A stretch of DNA of 64,000 nucleotides from Polytrichum commune (GCA_950295325.1 OX485803.1:53521554-53585553); one strand, 5' to 3'; positions 23,871 through 36,197 are shown, numbered from the stretch's first letter. Notes: generated by a model not told the origin, from the sequence alone. Numbers and translations: made by a program.

Positions 23871-26764
23871 GTTTTTGAGGATCATCAATGATCACAACAT
23901 TAGATTCCTTCATACCTGGTGCGTACCTGAATTTGTGTATATAGGTCGGAGGTTGGCTTATTTCCGGTTAATCTTCGACACCGGAAGCGTCAGTTTTGAA
24001 AACTCTGAACTAAGTTTACTAGAGTCATACCTTACATACATTTGCACTTGGGAGTGAACCAGCCACAAAGTTAACCGTGGGTTGACCCCAATGTTTTAGA
24101 GTGGGAGCAAAACAACCCGTACATTGGAACCTTGGAGGCAGGGTTGCAGTCATCCAACAAGGAACTAGTCAACTCCCAAACCCTGAGTTTATGAGATATA
24201 GTCATCCCAAGTTTTGTTATTGCTTAGATTATCATACATAAAGAGTGGTGCCGGGCTCTTAACCCCTAAACCAATGAGAGACCCGAAATGATCAATTTAT
24301 GATGGTTTTTGATTCGAATGAGACCTTTGACTTTTTGGGGATGGAAGTGACAATAATGTTAGCATTAATGAATTTCATTTTGCATCCACTGCCCCAAATT
24401 TTATTGGATTTGGACTAAACCTCGGCCTTGTGGACTTTTTCAAAGTCATCCAACACCCCAATTTCCATTGGATTTGGACTAAACCTCATGATGCACTAGG
24501 AAATGTGTCGGATAGGAAAACAACATTGTTATTAACTTCAAAAGCTATGAAGTATTGCTTTTAGTTCATTTTATGTTTCAAATATCTATAGTTGGGATTG
24601 GTAAATGGAAATTTTTAAGTTACTTCAAAAAAATTATGTAAGATTGGATGTAAAATGGAGTGCTACACATTGTAAGGGCTCTCAAAAAATCACATTTGGT
24701 GCAAACCAGAGCCCTACATCGGGCGCCCATACCCATGCCCATGCCCATGGGTTTTGGGTGGGCATGGGTGCAATATTATTGTTCATGGGCGGGCATGGGT
24801 GGGCATGGTTGCGCTATTATTGCTCATGGGTGGGCATGGGTGGGCATGGGTGGGGCACAATTACACAATTACACAATACATATTACATAATTTTTGAATA
24901 CATGGGCGCAATTTGAATAGCATGGGTGGGCATGGGTGGGCATAGGTCGTTGCTGATGGGCATGGTCTGGGTATGGGTGCAATTAGAAAGGAAAATGTTG
25001 GGCTCTGGTGCAAACATAGAAATTTTAAGCCTCAAAGGTTCACACTTTAGATGGGAATCTTAAGCAAAAAGTTTCATCCCAGTTGGGTCTCCTCCTATCA
25101 CCCATTTGATGACGTCAGTAGGGTCAAAGTTTGTTTTCAACCATCTACCCCACCCATTCTACCTTCACATATGTACTAGTTTCTCATTCAAACTTGCCAT
25201 GTGGATGGTTGGTTTTTTTGTAGAGCTCATACAAACGCCAATATCGTAATTGTATGGTTGGATGCTAAAAAACACACACAAATTAGTCCTAAATAATATT
25301 TCTTGTAGACAATTATTTGAGGCCAATTTTGAGGAGAATGGTGCTTAGGGATTTAGGGGTTAACAAACGTCTTTCTAGCTTGTCCAACGTACTAGGATGG
25401 GTGGTCCAAGCTAGCCTTGCATAGGCCGATCTAGGATTTAGGACAATAGTTCCAATGCACATACCTTATTTTAGGTTTTAAAATTCTCTCAAAGTTTTTC
25501 AAGTGGAAAGAGGAAGTTCCAAAAGGGTTCACCCAACTTACAAATTACTCTTTGTTGCAGCAATGAACTAAGAACTCCCAATAGAAAGTTTCTCAAAGAA
25601 GGATCGAACTTATGGTTTTGTCCCTCTTTGAGAGATTTTGCAAATGGCTCGTTAGGGTCTAAGTCCAAGAAAGTATGGGGTCTAAACAGTCACCCCTTTA
25701 ATGGACCTTGCTATCAGACCAAGGTTGGACTCGAGCTCAAAGATTGGTACCTAAGAGTAGTAGGAATATTTGCTTGAGTACGGACCGATGACATTTGATG
25801 GGAAAGTGATGCCACATTATACTCACTTCATTGTTTCATGCCTTGGACCCATAGTCGAGTGTAAACCCCTTTATTCCATATTATTGTTGTTGACCAATAG
25901 GACTACTTGATTTTGAAGTTTCTTTAGTCTTGGACATTGGAATCATTTTATTTTAGTGTTTCCAAAATCAATTGGTGGGCCAAGTTTAGATAAAGGTCCA
26001 AGTCCAAGAAATTTGGGGTCCAAACCAATGTTGGTTAGCTATCTAGATCAAAAGATCTAAATGGTACACTTAGTTGAAATGAAAATGTTGTTTGAAGATT
26101 TACTTTCAACCCATACCCATTACCCTACCATTACAAGAACTGGTCAAGGGTATCCCCATTGCTACCTAGATGATTGTTTTTAATTACCCGTTCATGTTAG
26201 GGTAATCTTCCATCCAACATGATACTTGTTTCACTAGAGCTTTGCTTCCTTATGACAAATAGCTTGTCTTTGGTTTATATAGCGAGTACATCAAGAAGGC
26301 TTTGGTGATGTTGGAGAAGGTATTCTTGAAACTGTAGATGCAGAGTTTCCCAATGATGCAGATGCACACGTTGAAAAGACAATATAAGATTGGGATGATT
26401 ATGTTTAGGTTTGCATTTGTGTATTTTGACATTGATGCATGGACTTGTTTGAATATTTTTCAGATTGGCATTTGATCTTGACTTTGTGTTTGTAGACATT
26501 AAAAATGTTAAGCCATTTTGTTTCTTGTTTTGTTGCATAACGTTGTATTTTGTACATGGAAATAGTGAATGTTCTAATCATCCACCTTAAAGTATTTTTG
26601 AAGGTGTGCTATATGGGGGTTGCACGTGTATGTTGCACTCAAGGTTCTAGATGGAAGCATTTTTAAAAAAAAAGTTAAAGTGTTGTGAACATCTAAACAA
26701 TTATAATGGGTTTTCTTGTGTCAAAAATAAATATTTTATAAACCATGCTAAATGTTTACCAATT
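23871..26764. other. AT-rich intergenic DNA
   Basis: Apart from the minisatellite, no gene is recognisable. Parts of 25650-26030 (for example the TCCAAG and TTGGACCC phrases) loosely resemble 58450-58630 and 59050-59160 in inverted orientation, which suggests an old dispersed element. Confidence 0.45.
24728..24990 (+). repeat. Minisatellite of GGGCATGGGTG-like units
   Basis: Irregular tandem array of GGGCATGGGTG and GGGTGGGCATGG variants, preceded by ATGCCCATGCCCATGGG, so its left edge can fold on itself. Phrases such as ATTATTG..CATGGGTGGGC recur. It has no coding meaning. Confidence 0.85.
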
Positions 26765-26910
26765 TTTTTTTTTTGTGACATTCATCCTTTACCTTGACAT
26801 ATCCACCAAATATCAATACTTGACACATATTACAATTTTGATACCCACATGTAAGTTTATTTGATTCCATTATCGATGTTAATTGTTCATACATTTGGGG
26901 GTTCATCTAA
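26765..26910 (+). repeat. Fragment of foldback repeat family H
   Basis: Contains ACCTTGACATATCCACCAAA, TATCAATACTTGACACATAT and ATTATCGATGTTAATTGTTC, matching the right arm of the foldback element at 48021-48772 in the same order. Confidence 0.7.
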
Positions 26911-26954
26911 CATAACATTACTTAACATAGTAATGATGCACATTTTGTTCGATA

Positions 26955-27335
26955 GAGAGGCAAGAGGCAAGAGATATAAAGAATTGTGAGGCCATATAAG
27001 GTAGGGTCCAGTCAAATGGTGAAACCAAGTAAAATCGTGTCAATACCCACCAACGCGAAGGACATGAGAAGAGCCAACACACTAGGTAGGTGAAGCATGG
27101 TTCCATCTATATGTAAAATCAAAGTTACCAACCACAATAGTCAACCTAAAGCATACAAATTTATGAGGCCATAAGAGGTAGTGTCTAGTGAAACGGTTAA
27201 AACAAATAAACTGTGTCACTATCCAACAATGTGAAGGGCATGGGAAGAACCAACACAATGGGTAGGTTAAGCATGGTTTCATCTATCAGTTGAATTTGAG
27301 TTATCACCTACAATAATCAACCTAAATGTAACAAA
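26955..27335. repeat. Tandem duplication, unit about 177 bp
   Basis: Two copies share GAGGCCATA-AGGTAG, ACCAACACA, GGTAGGT-AAGCATGGTT and AGTCAACCTAAA-like blocks, at about 26988 and 27165. Confidence 0.85.
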
Positions 27336-27537
27336 AAAAAAATGGGGGCTCCTCTACACAAGTATTTGCGGACTTGCATAGCACCAAATAGTTCTTGAGT
27401 AATGTTACGATATACTAGTCCAATACTGGTGCACACCATTCTAGTCTCTCATACCATGGTAATACATGTCGGCAAACAACGGTGGCATTGATGAATTTCA
27501 TCACATGTCAGTACACTTAACAATCCTAGTACTGCGG

Positions 27538-27850
27538 ACCACAACAAGTCTCTAGAGCCCACACTAATTCTCATGATGAAATTTGATGCATGCCACATGA
27601 ATTCTCGACCCACGCTCACATGTTTACTAGAAAATCAGCGTGCACCATGTTAATTGTTTCGTTTTTTCTGATGAATTAATCTGGGTGGTTAAATTTTTAT
27701 TTTGTGCTACTTATATCCTATAATCGGACATTCAACATGTTGGTCAAAAATCCTCATGAAGACTTGGGGGAAGACCCGGGATCTTGGACTCACATCAATC
27801 CCACCTTGATGGGGAAATTAGCGTGCCCCATGCTACATTGTTTCCAAGTT
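27538..27850. repeat. Dispersed repeat family D, copy 2
   Basis: Matches 10946-11390: CCCACACTAATTCTCATGAT, GATGCATGCCACATGAATTC, TTGTGCTACTTATAT and AAGACTTGGGGGAAGA-like blocks in order. Confidence 0.55.
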
Positions 27851-28251
27851 ACTTTTCCGCCCACACTAATAAGTGTACTTCTTTTGTGGGACGTTGTGAG
27901 GAGTGTGTTAGTAGTACTAGTAGTACAATATATAATGTGTATATCATATTTGACTTCATTGCATTGGTAGTACGAGGCAATCTTGCTTGGAAGGTTCTTC
28001 TAAGGGAATTTTGTCTGTACTCGTTAAAGTGACCAGTCCACAGGCGGTCTCTTTTTACTTCTACCTTTTGTTCACTAGGGGCCACTTTTACATATGGACC
28101 AAGAATTGACCGTGCCTATGAAAATCTGAGGGCCCTTGAAACTCACCCAAAGGCTGGCACATGGGAAATAGAAATCCCATTTCGTAACCAACGGGCCCTC
28201 AAGCTCAATGTTGTGTGAAAGTGGACCATGTCGAGGGACTGCAACATATTG

Positions 28252-28656
28252 TATGAGTTTAGGGAGGCACCACGGGCCTTGGCTTGGTGGTTAGGGCTCA
28301 TGGCCCCCAATGAGGAGGTTGTGGGTTCTATTCCCCATGCCGGCGTGGTGCTCACCACCTTAGTCCACCCAACTATGCTGGGGGGTCCTTGGACCTTGTT
28401 GTATGGGTACCTCAAAGCCCTTTGGGGGGATACCATGTCCGGTATCTTCAAGGCACTAGTGGCTAGCTAGGAACTAGTATAGTGTGTCACTATAGTGCCC
28501 ATCCTCGAAAGGGGAGAGTAGTATTGCCCCAATGTCCCCTTGTCCGGTGGGCATCGGGTCATTGACATTACGAACGGACACTTTATTCACGCCGGCCCCT
28601 TGCTAAAAAGGGATCGGAGTTTCTATCTATCTTTCTATCTATCTATGAGTTTAGGG
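28252..28656 (+). mobile_element. tRNA-derived SINE, copy 1, with 13 bp target-site duplication
   Basis: The element is 28265-28643, flanked by the perfect duplication TATGAGTTTAGGG (28252-28264 and 28644-28656). The head carries RNA polymerase III promoter boxes: A-box-like TGGCTTGGTGG at 28280 and B-box-like GGTTCTATTCC at 28324. The body is unrelated to any gene. The 3' end is a TCTATC simple-repeat tail. A second, nearly identical copy is at 61882-62248. The reading frames inside are not expected to be genes. Length, internal promoter, tail and duplication together define a SINE. I do not know its family name. Confidence 0.93.
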
Positions 28657-28676
28657 TCCCCACTGTGGCACTGTAA

Positions 28677-29014
28677 TATCGTAGCTCTCTAGCAGCTCGG
28701 GTAGAAAACAATTAATTAGAAAGGTGCCTAAATTGATGGGAAATTGAATTCGTTGAGTGTCTAAAAAAAACATTTAAAGAGTGTTTAGAATCACAATAAT
28801 GCAAGTGACGTTCATCGTAGCCGCTATAGATGAAATTAGGTAAACCATCCATGAATTATAAAAACAACTTGGATGAATGTCTAACTTATTTTAAATTACT
28901 TCTTGAACCTGCCCAATTTTTGAATATTATTATTCTCCGGGTTGCCTAACTTACTTTCGCACATTAAATAATTATTAGGCAAAAAGGTGCCCAAGCTGCT
29001 AGAGAGTTCCGGTA
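28677..29014. mobile_element. MITE family E, copy 1
   Basis: Terminal inverted repeats: the left end reads TATCGTAGCTCTCTAGCAGC, and the right end read in reverse is TACCGGAACTCTCTAGCAGC. The interior of about 340 bp has no coding capacity. The ends fit a TA target-site duplication. It lies only 20 bp downstream of the SINE. The interior matches 61031-61448 in inverted orientation. Confidence 0.88.
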
Positions 29015-29631
29015 TTTCTAGGAGCCAATGGCAATTTGATATGTCATCATGGCCCCAACTTTTACAATATGCTCACCTCTTTCTGATGGGCCCCACACAA
29101 TGTCCGGTAGACCATGAAACATTATCCACTTGGTGCCATGTAGAATTTTCATCCATTCAAATTTCGTTGATTGATCGGACCTTCAAGGTCTAGTCTATAT
29201 AAAGTGAACTCGAACCATCCCCGATCACATAAGTTGTATATGACGGGTAAAGGGCTCTCAAGTTTCTACTGTAAAGTGGCCTTTTGCTGGGGTATTATTA
29301 CCAAGTTTCAAAGCATGTTCAATCCGGAACGTATGGAAGATATTAACTTGTCATCCAAATAATGGTGCCACCACATGAATTATTCATCCACTTTTCCATA
29401 TGTCGCCATGCAAGTCCTAGCCTTCAACCCCGGAAGCGGACTCTGCAGATGGCACCAACTCCTGCATTCCTCAAAAGTTCATTGTTTGTCTTTTTGAAAA
29501 AAATTAAAATATATATATATATGCTCATTGCTTTCAACTTTAAGATTATTTAGATGCGAGGCCCGTTCATTGGGGGTCCATGCATTGAAATTTAGGTATA
29601 CTTGGACAAATCGCATGTCAAACAACATGAA

Positions 29632-29790
29632 CAGAAGCAACAACACAACGACCATAACTTTGAATGTGTTGTATTTCGTGTTCGTCCTCCATTGAGTTTC
29701 ATGTTCAGTGTTGCGATCTAGTGTACGTCATATTGGTAGTTCGAATTGTCCAAAAGTCACGCCTAAATCCAACTAGACTTAAAACCCTAG
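29632..29790 (+). repeat. Direct repeat shared with 35735-35885
   Basis: Both copies contain AGCAACAACACA, ACTTTGAATGT, AGTGTTGCGATCTAGTGTAC and AAATTGTCCAAAA-like blocks in the same order and orientation, about 6.1 kb apart. Confidence 0.65.
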
Positions 29791-30709
29791 TTCCCACTTG
29801 TTGTCAACTTCCCACAATCATGTCTCGGGATTCACATCCAATAGACGCTCGGTCTGAATTTGAAACTTCCCCAAGGCGTTCATTGCCTACGATGCTCGGT
29901 GTCTTCCCCGTGTGTCAGTTTCCACCCACCCTGCAGATCTGGGCATTTGCAAGCACATGCTTGACTTGGAACCTACGGTATGTGCCCCACCTGCAACATA
30001 CAGATGTGACAGACCCATGATCACCATCATCTCTACCATCACATGTAAATGGAATCCAACGACCCATGAATGCACCGTTGGGCCCCATTATTGACGACCT
30101 ACCACTATGTCTCTCAAGGGGTTTAGGATGTGGTTGTTATGGGTAGAGGCATGCCATTGACATATGGATTGTCTAGCCATCATGATGCAAAAAAATACAT
30201 GTTAATTGGCATTATTTGAGACTCATAACGTATTCCACTGAACATAGTTGTTTGTTTAGTGGGCACCTCCAAACATGCCACATGATTCAATATTGTTAAT
30301 TGCTATTGAATCTCATCTTCCCGTAAATGTAATGTCTATTTTTCCATGTGCCATACATCAAGAGTCCATTGAATGGTGACCATGGTTTACGGTGTTATGT
30401 GGATGCATGTACTATATGAACCAAAATAATCGATATGTGTGTATTTGTTCCTATACGTTTCAATTCGTATTTTCCAAATCATGCTCCATCGTAAAGTGGA
30501 TTGCTAATCACGTCACTTTGATTATCGATACATGTTTGGGGTAAATGTATGAAATTTTGGTGCTTCTTGTAGAATATACGTAATCACCATACACAAATCA
30601 AAGACTTGGACTGAACATGACTTAAAATAATGGATGTCCCATGTGTCCCATGCAATAGCACTAGAAGAATACTTGTCCATTGCAGCCATTCATTGCAGCT
30701 TGGCCATTG

Positions 30710-30895
30710 CAGATGAACCAATTGAGTTTGAAAAATAACCGGTTGAATTTCAAGACTTCGAGAGAATTACCAAGCATTGTTGAGGAATATGTGGAATATA
30801 CTTTGAATCAATAAAGAAAACCCAAACAATGCAACCGGTTGGACTTGGAAACACTAGGATTTTGACTGAAGTTGCCCAATAACATCCTCGGAGAC
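30710..30895 (+). repeat. Dispersed repeat family B, copy 2
   Basis: Has ATTGAGTTTGAAAAATAACC, CCGGTTGAATTTCAAGAC, AATAAAGAAAACCCAAA, AACCGGTTGGACTTGGAAAC and ACTAGGATTTTGACTGA. The ACCGGTT motif occurs at both ends of the unit. Confidence 0.8.
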
Positions 30896-31311
30896 TACTT
30901 CAATTGGGGGGGGGGTTTATTTCCCCTGCCCCACAACTTGAAGATGCTTGGATTTAGTGGCACTTGGAAGCAATAACCGGAGAGAACCAACCACTACACT
31001 AAAAAGGATATTTAGTGTTTGATACACTAAATACGAACCCATACACTGAATGTCCATTACCCTATGAAAGCAAGTAACATCAAATGTAAACTCGAATACT
31101 AAACATCAACTATGGTAATATGTGGAAGTTACATGTTTGAATTTAGTGTTAATAAGGATATGAAAAAAGAAAAAAGAAAACTAACAATGATAAAAGGAGA
31201 ATTCCAGCGTATCTTCTAACACTAATTGTCATGGAATTGAAAATTAGTGTTGAGCAGGGTAGGGTGGTAACAACATTCAATATAATCAAACATTGAACAT
31301 CATATTTAGTG

Positions 31312-31500
31312 TAGTTACAAATGAACCAATCGAGTTTGAGAAATAGCTGGTTGAAGTTCAAGACTTTGGGAAAATTACCCATCGTTCTAGAGGAATCTAT
31401 AGAATATACCTCACATTTTATAAAGAAAAACCGAAAGATTCGAACACGTAACTGGTTGGACTGGAAAACACTGGGACTCAACCGATGATGCCCCAAAAAT
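31312..31500 (+). repeat. Dispersed repeat family B, copy 3
   Basis: Has AATGAACCAATCGAGTTTGA, TAGCTGGTTGAAGTTCAAGA, TCTAGAGGAATCTATAGAAT, TAACTGGTTGGACTGGAAAA and CAACCGATGATGCCCCAAAA. Confidence 0.8.
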
Positions 31501-31768
31501 CACTGGCTTGGAAGTTGGAAGTTGAGAAATTTGGGGGAAGTGAATCCCGGTAAGCTAGGTATGCCAAAGTCGGACTTCGTTTTTGACTTTGCTACCCATG
31601 GCCATGGTCAACAACAATTGCTCCGTCACCAACTTAACTTAGACAAAAACAAGCCTTCAATGTCACTTATAACAACAATAACTTAATGCCATCTATGCAT
31701 TGATGAGGTAGCTTTTTCTTCAACCCTTGGGTCCAAGTCGCTAAAGGCCACTACACTAAATAGTTCTA

Positions 31769-32321
31769 TTAGGGCCAAGTTCCATGTGCCGGTCCCGGTC
31801 CGTTTTTTAAATGGGTGAGGAATGGGTGACATCATCCAGAAAATGGGTGATGTCACCCATTTTATGGAGGGGTACTTCTATGTGGGGTGCCGGTTTTTTT
31901 CGATTTCCTACTTTCTAACTAAATTTGGTGAGTGATAAGACATGACACTTTATGAAGGTCACTGGCAATGAAGGTCATCTAGATTCTAAAAACATCATAA
32001 AATACACGTTCCCTAGGAATACTCCTCAAAAGAAGGGACTAGAAGAACAAAGTGGCCTTTAGTATCCAAGGGTGTACCCTAGGTGACCGGACGATCCGGT
32101 CACCGGAGCTTTCTAACTGGCACATGTCCTTCTTGTGACCGTTAGGACCGCCGGTCCTTTGGCACCCGTTCTTGCACAACACAAAATGTGGGACACCCAT
32201 CCATGGGGGTACCGGTCCTTGGGTGAGAAGGATGGGCACATGGCGCCACCCTCTTTTCACCGGCCCACCCATTTATTTTGAAAAAAACGGACCGGGACCA
32301 ACACATGGAACTTGGCCCTTA
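31769..32321. mobile_element. Tourist-like MITE with TTA target-site duplication
   Basis: The element is 31772-32318 (547 bp), flanked by TTA on both sides. Its inverted ends are long: the left begins GGGCCAAGTTCCATGTGCCG, and the right read in reverse begins GGGCCAAGTTCCATGTGTTG; the match continues through GGTCCCGGTCCGTTTTTT. A TTA duplication and GGG-starting ends are typical of the PIF/Harbinger superfamily, so I infer a non-autonomous Tourist-type element. There is no transposase. A smaller inner palindrome (GGGTGACATCATCC / GGGTGATGTCACCC) lies near 31815-31860. Confidence 0.9.
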
Positions 32322-32699
32322 CTGTGGGTGGAAGATCATCGTGGAAACAATCAATGTATGCCACTCTAAGTATTGATTGGTGAGTGTGTGTATGAAGGTT
32401 GCAATTTCTTCGCCTCCTTGGCAATTTTTCATAGGACAATTTCGGACGGGGCTTGCCGGTTTCACAAAAAAAAAAATGTTACTTTAAACCACAAATTTCA
32501 CATCGCATGACCCATATAAATGAGATTGATCAGCATGATAGGCTTCACACACACACACATACATACACATATTGGCTTGAACAAGGGACGTTTCATCTTG
32601 ATCATAGTTGCGAGATCATATGTGAACATGGATTGGGATTACCGAGCATGGAGGCTTAAGTATCGTAGTCATTGTCAACGATTGGGAAGAAATGGCAGT

Positions 32700-32900
32700 T
32701 AGTTATAAATGAGCCGGTTGAGTTTGAAAAATAACCGGTTGAAGTTCAAGACTGCAGGAAAATTATTGTTCATTTTAGAGGAATTTATAGAATATGCCCT
32801 AATTTGATAAAGGAAAACCGGAGGATGTCAACATATAACCGGTTGGACTTGCAAACATTAGGATCTCAACCAATTATGCCCAAAAATTCTCCCCGATCAC
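32700..32900 (+). repeat. Dispersed repeat family B, copy 4
   Basis: Has AATGAGCCGGTTGAGTTTGA, ATAACCGGTTGAAGTTCAAG, TTTTAGAGGAATTTATAGAA, ATATAACCGGTTGGACTTGC and CAACCAATTATGCCC. Confidence 0.8.
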
Positions 32901-35900
32901 TAGTCATTGTAAAGAAGACGCATTATTTTATCACCTCTCGTTAATATCATAGTGATGATGTTTGTCACTTGCAATGTTTTGGAATCTTGCAGCTTGAGTT
33001 AGTTGAACAAAGAAGAAGAAGAAACGCTGACCCCTGATGGGATCTGTTAGTTGAATAAAACTTATAGCGAATAAGTTGTGTGTTCAAATGACGACAATAT
33101 TTCAAATTCTGTTCACAACACTTACCCTCGTGGAGGATGAAACCGTTGAGAGCATTATGTAGAGCCTATATGTATGGATTGTTATATAAAGGCGTACTAA
33201 CACTTAACTTAAGTAAGAGGCCCCGAATTAGCCCATTAAGAGTACAATAAGACGAACCGATAATAACCCTATAGAGGCCATGTTTGAACCACCCGTAATG
33301 ATAGGTGTTGGAAAACGAAATCCGATGACTACACTATATGTGACCAAGGCAACTCTTACTATTGCTTTTGAGTTAGTTAACTTAAAGCAAGCATATCGTT
33401 ACGATGCTTATGATTTTCATATTCTAAAAGCCATGCCTTTAGGCAAGGAGGACTATGATGATAATCAGTGTCTAGGGATATTTTTGGGCATAATCAGTCA
33501 AGATTCTAGTGTTTTCAATATCAACCAGTTACATGTTGAGATCTGATGGTTTTCTTTATTAGATGGAGGAATATTTTGTGAATACCTCTAGTAGTTTTCT
33601 CATATTCTTGAATTTTAACGGATCGTTTCTCTAACTCAACTTGTTCATATGTAACTACACTAAATAGTGAGTTTAGTAACACTTACTATTTGAAATTACG
33701 CCATGTTATATCTATAAACTGTATATCTCATATTCTACCAACACATGTCAAATTGGTTGTTTAGACATCATAAGACATTAGCAACGTCACTTGGTAAAAC
33801 AAACACTTCACTAGTAAAAATATATAGCAATGTGTGAACCTCACTAAATAGCACCTTGCCAAATTGTAGAGCTGATATTCACAACGACTTTGATGTGCAA
33901 ACATAGCACCACGTTTATTGGACATACTTAAATAACATTCTTATGTTATGATGAATGAAAGACGGCGTGGAGATGTCTAAATGCTTCATTGTGTATCTCT
34001 CTATACGGTGGTCTCACCTATTCCTAACATTTTTGTGAGTTTGGGTACTTAGAGTAGTATGGTTCATGTGGCAATTGTTTTGACATGTTCACGTTTCAAA
34101 TCGTATTCATGTCTCACGGGATGAATCCAAATACTTGAGCAATACCTTGATTGCTTATGGAATTTCTAAGTGAAGTTATTCAAGGATCCATTATGATCAC
34201 ATAGGGACATACATTTGTGTTACCCATCTATGTCCAGCCCCACCTTTTGCATGGGACAAAATGAACCTTCGATGACTTATTTCATAATGGTTTGGCCTAA
34301 GACCTCGTGATTGTGAGAACGTGGGACCATAAGTGACATGCCAATCTTCATGTACTCAATGCTTTATATGATACATTTTAAGAAAGTTTAAATTGATAGT
34401 ATGTGGCCCTACCCATGTTGGAGTCTCCACTCACTTGTCTCCATCGTGATGTGCTAAGCAAGGGACTTGTTGTGTGTGCACACAGGTCAAGCTATGCCTC
34501 CACTTGGCTTTTATATTTTTCAAAACCATGTGAGATATCATGCACTCTGTCCACTTTAGACTTAATTACACTTGTTCATAATAGGTCACAACCAAAATAA
34601 ATGCACCCACATTGTACATGTTTTGGATCTTGTCGTTTTTGATGGGATTGAGAATCATTCACAGTAAGGTAGCTCAACCTCACACCAACGCCGAGCTTAT
34701 GACCGTGCAAACGAAGGGTGCGCCTTCATGTTGTAGCATTGATTCAATATCTCCAAAGATTTGGGTCATGATATGATAATTTATACTCAATATCGCTTCC
34801 ATTTTCATTATGTCTCAAAGCATAACCTTTTTGTTACTACACTTTGTTGGGCAGTGCCTTTAACCCCATAAGGTTTACCAAAGATTAATATTGGTTGGAG
34901 GTTTTTGCATATTGGGATTGTTGAACCATGGCTATTGTTGTTGGAATCACTCGTAGCTAGGAAAATGTGTGTATAGGTGCCACTTGTCCTCTATGTTTAT
35001 TAGGAAATGTAATTACTGAAAACCAACCTTGGGGCATTTTGAACATGCTAGGATTGTATGTACGAGGCCAACAATTCAGCTCGATCCATATGGAATGACA
35101 TGGACACATGTCAGTGCAATGACAAGCCGAGTCGGTCACATTTCACATCGTTGTTATGTGACTTACTCAAGTCTCCCTCTCACACCTTGGTGCCCTTGGG
35201 GTCGTTTTCACAGGCCATGGCTACATCATTGTTATTTTATGATATCATGGTCACCTTCCAAGCATGTGAAAATGCACTCATGCATCCATAATCATGTCGT
35301 TGTTCTTGCACCCAATGTAGAATGTTGCACATGCATGTGTAATGTCGCCCATGTATTAGTAACTTAGACTATTCCATCCATGATGGAAATGCTAAGGAAG
35401 AGGTTTTATCCTGAGGCCTAGCTAGGATCCTGTAGATTATGGGATGGCAAAGATCAAGTACTTATGGCCTTGCTCCTATGGCGAATGACTTACAAAAGAG
35501 ATGAAATGGCCCTTTACACGTGTCTTAAACTTATCTCTAATTGTATGCGAATAACATAATCATTTTAACATGCCATGCATTTCTCTGCATTCACATTGGG
35601 GATTGGCCCTTGGCCTTTGGCTTTTCGGGAGTCCCACCGCATAGAATTGACAATTTAGTATATTTAGATAAACTACTTGTAAAAAAAAAGGGAATCTGCA
35701 CTTGTGGGGGCAAAAACATCAAACGACGATAATAAAAAGCAACAACACATCAACCGCAACTTTGAATGTTTGTATTCCATGTTCACCAACCACCATGGTT
35801 CATGTATAGTGTTGCGATCTAGTGTACATCATAGTGCTGGTTGAAATTGTCCAAAATTCATGCATAAATCCACATACATTTAAGTCCTGGTTATAATGGA

Positions 35901-36190
35901 CTTACTACTTGTTTATACGTTGAGCGAGGCTATTACTAGCCATAGCATAGCAAGTTCCATTTCATGATGAACTTGCTAGTTGCTTCAACGTTGAGATCAC
36001 ATAGGTCAATCATTATTTCAAGCCGTACAACGACAAGGCTATAGCCTACTATCGCATCATGACCTTGTTATTGTAGTGGCACATACCTCAAGACTATCTT
36101 TAAACATTTCATAGCGATGTCACTCCTACAATGGCAATTACCTCATGTTTGCTTGCACCTTAAGGCAAAATAAAAAATTGTAAAAATGTG
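32901..36190. other. Intergenic DNA, no gene recognised
   Basis: The longest plausible frame (33280-33546 plus, 88 codons) matches nothing I know. 34900-35370 has overlapping frames of no recognisable origin. Only the repeat copy at 35735-35885 could be identified. Confidence 0.45.
35735..35885 (+). repeat. Direct repeat shared with 29632-29790
   Basis: Second copy of the AGTGTTGCGATCTAGTGTAC-containing repeat, in the same orientation. No TG...CA boundaries or retrotransposon proteins were found between the copies. Confidence 0.65.
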
Positions 36191-36197
36191 CCTTAGT

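Noticed and set aside
28228-28470. 80-codon frame repeated almost identically at 61773-62087 as a conserved protein
   Set aside because: Both frames lie inside the two SINE copies. The similarity reflects the young element, not protein conservation, and the flanks differ exactly at the target-site duplications.
33280-33546. 88-codon plus-strand frame as a gene or transposon protein
   Set aside because: No motif of any gene or transposase/polyprotein family is visible, and it is isolated in repeat-rich DNA.
29632-35885. Intact LTR retrotransposon
   Set aside because: The direct repeats lack clear TG/CA ends, and no reverse transcriptase, integrase, primer-binding site or polypurine tract could be seen.
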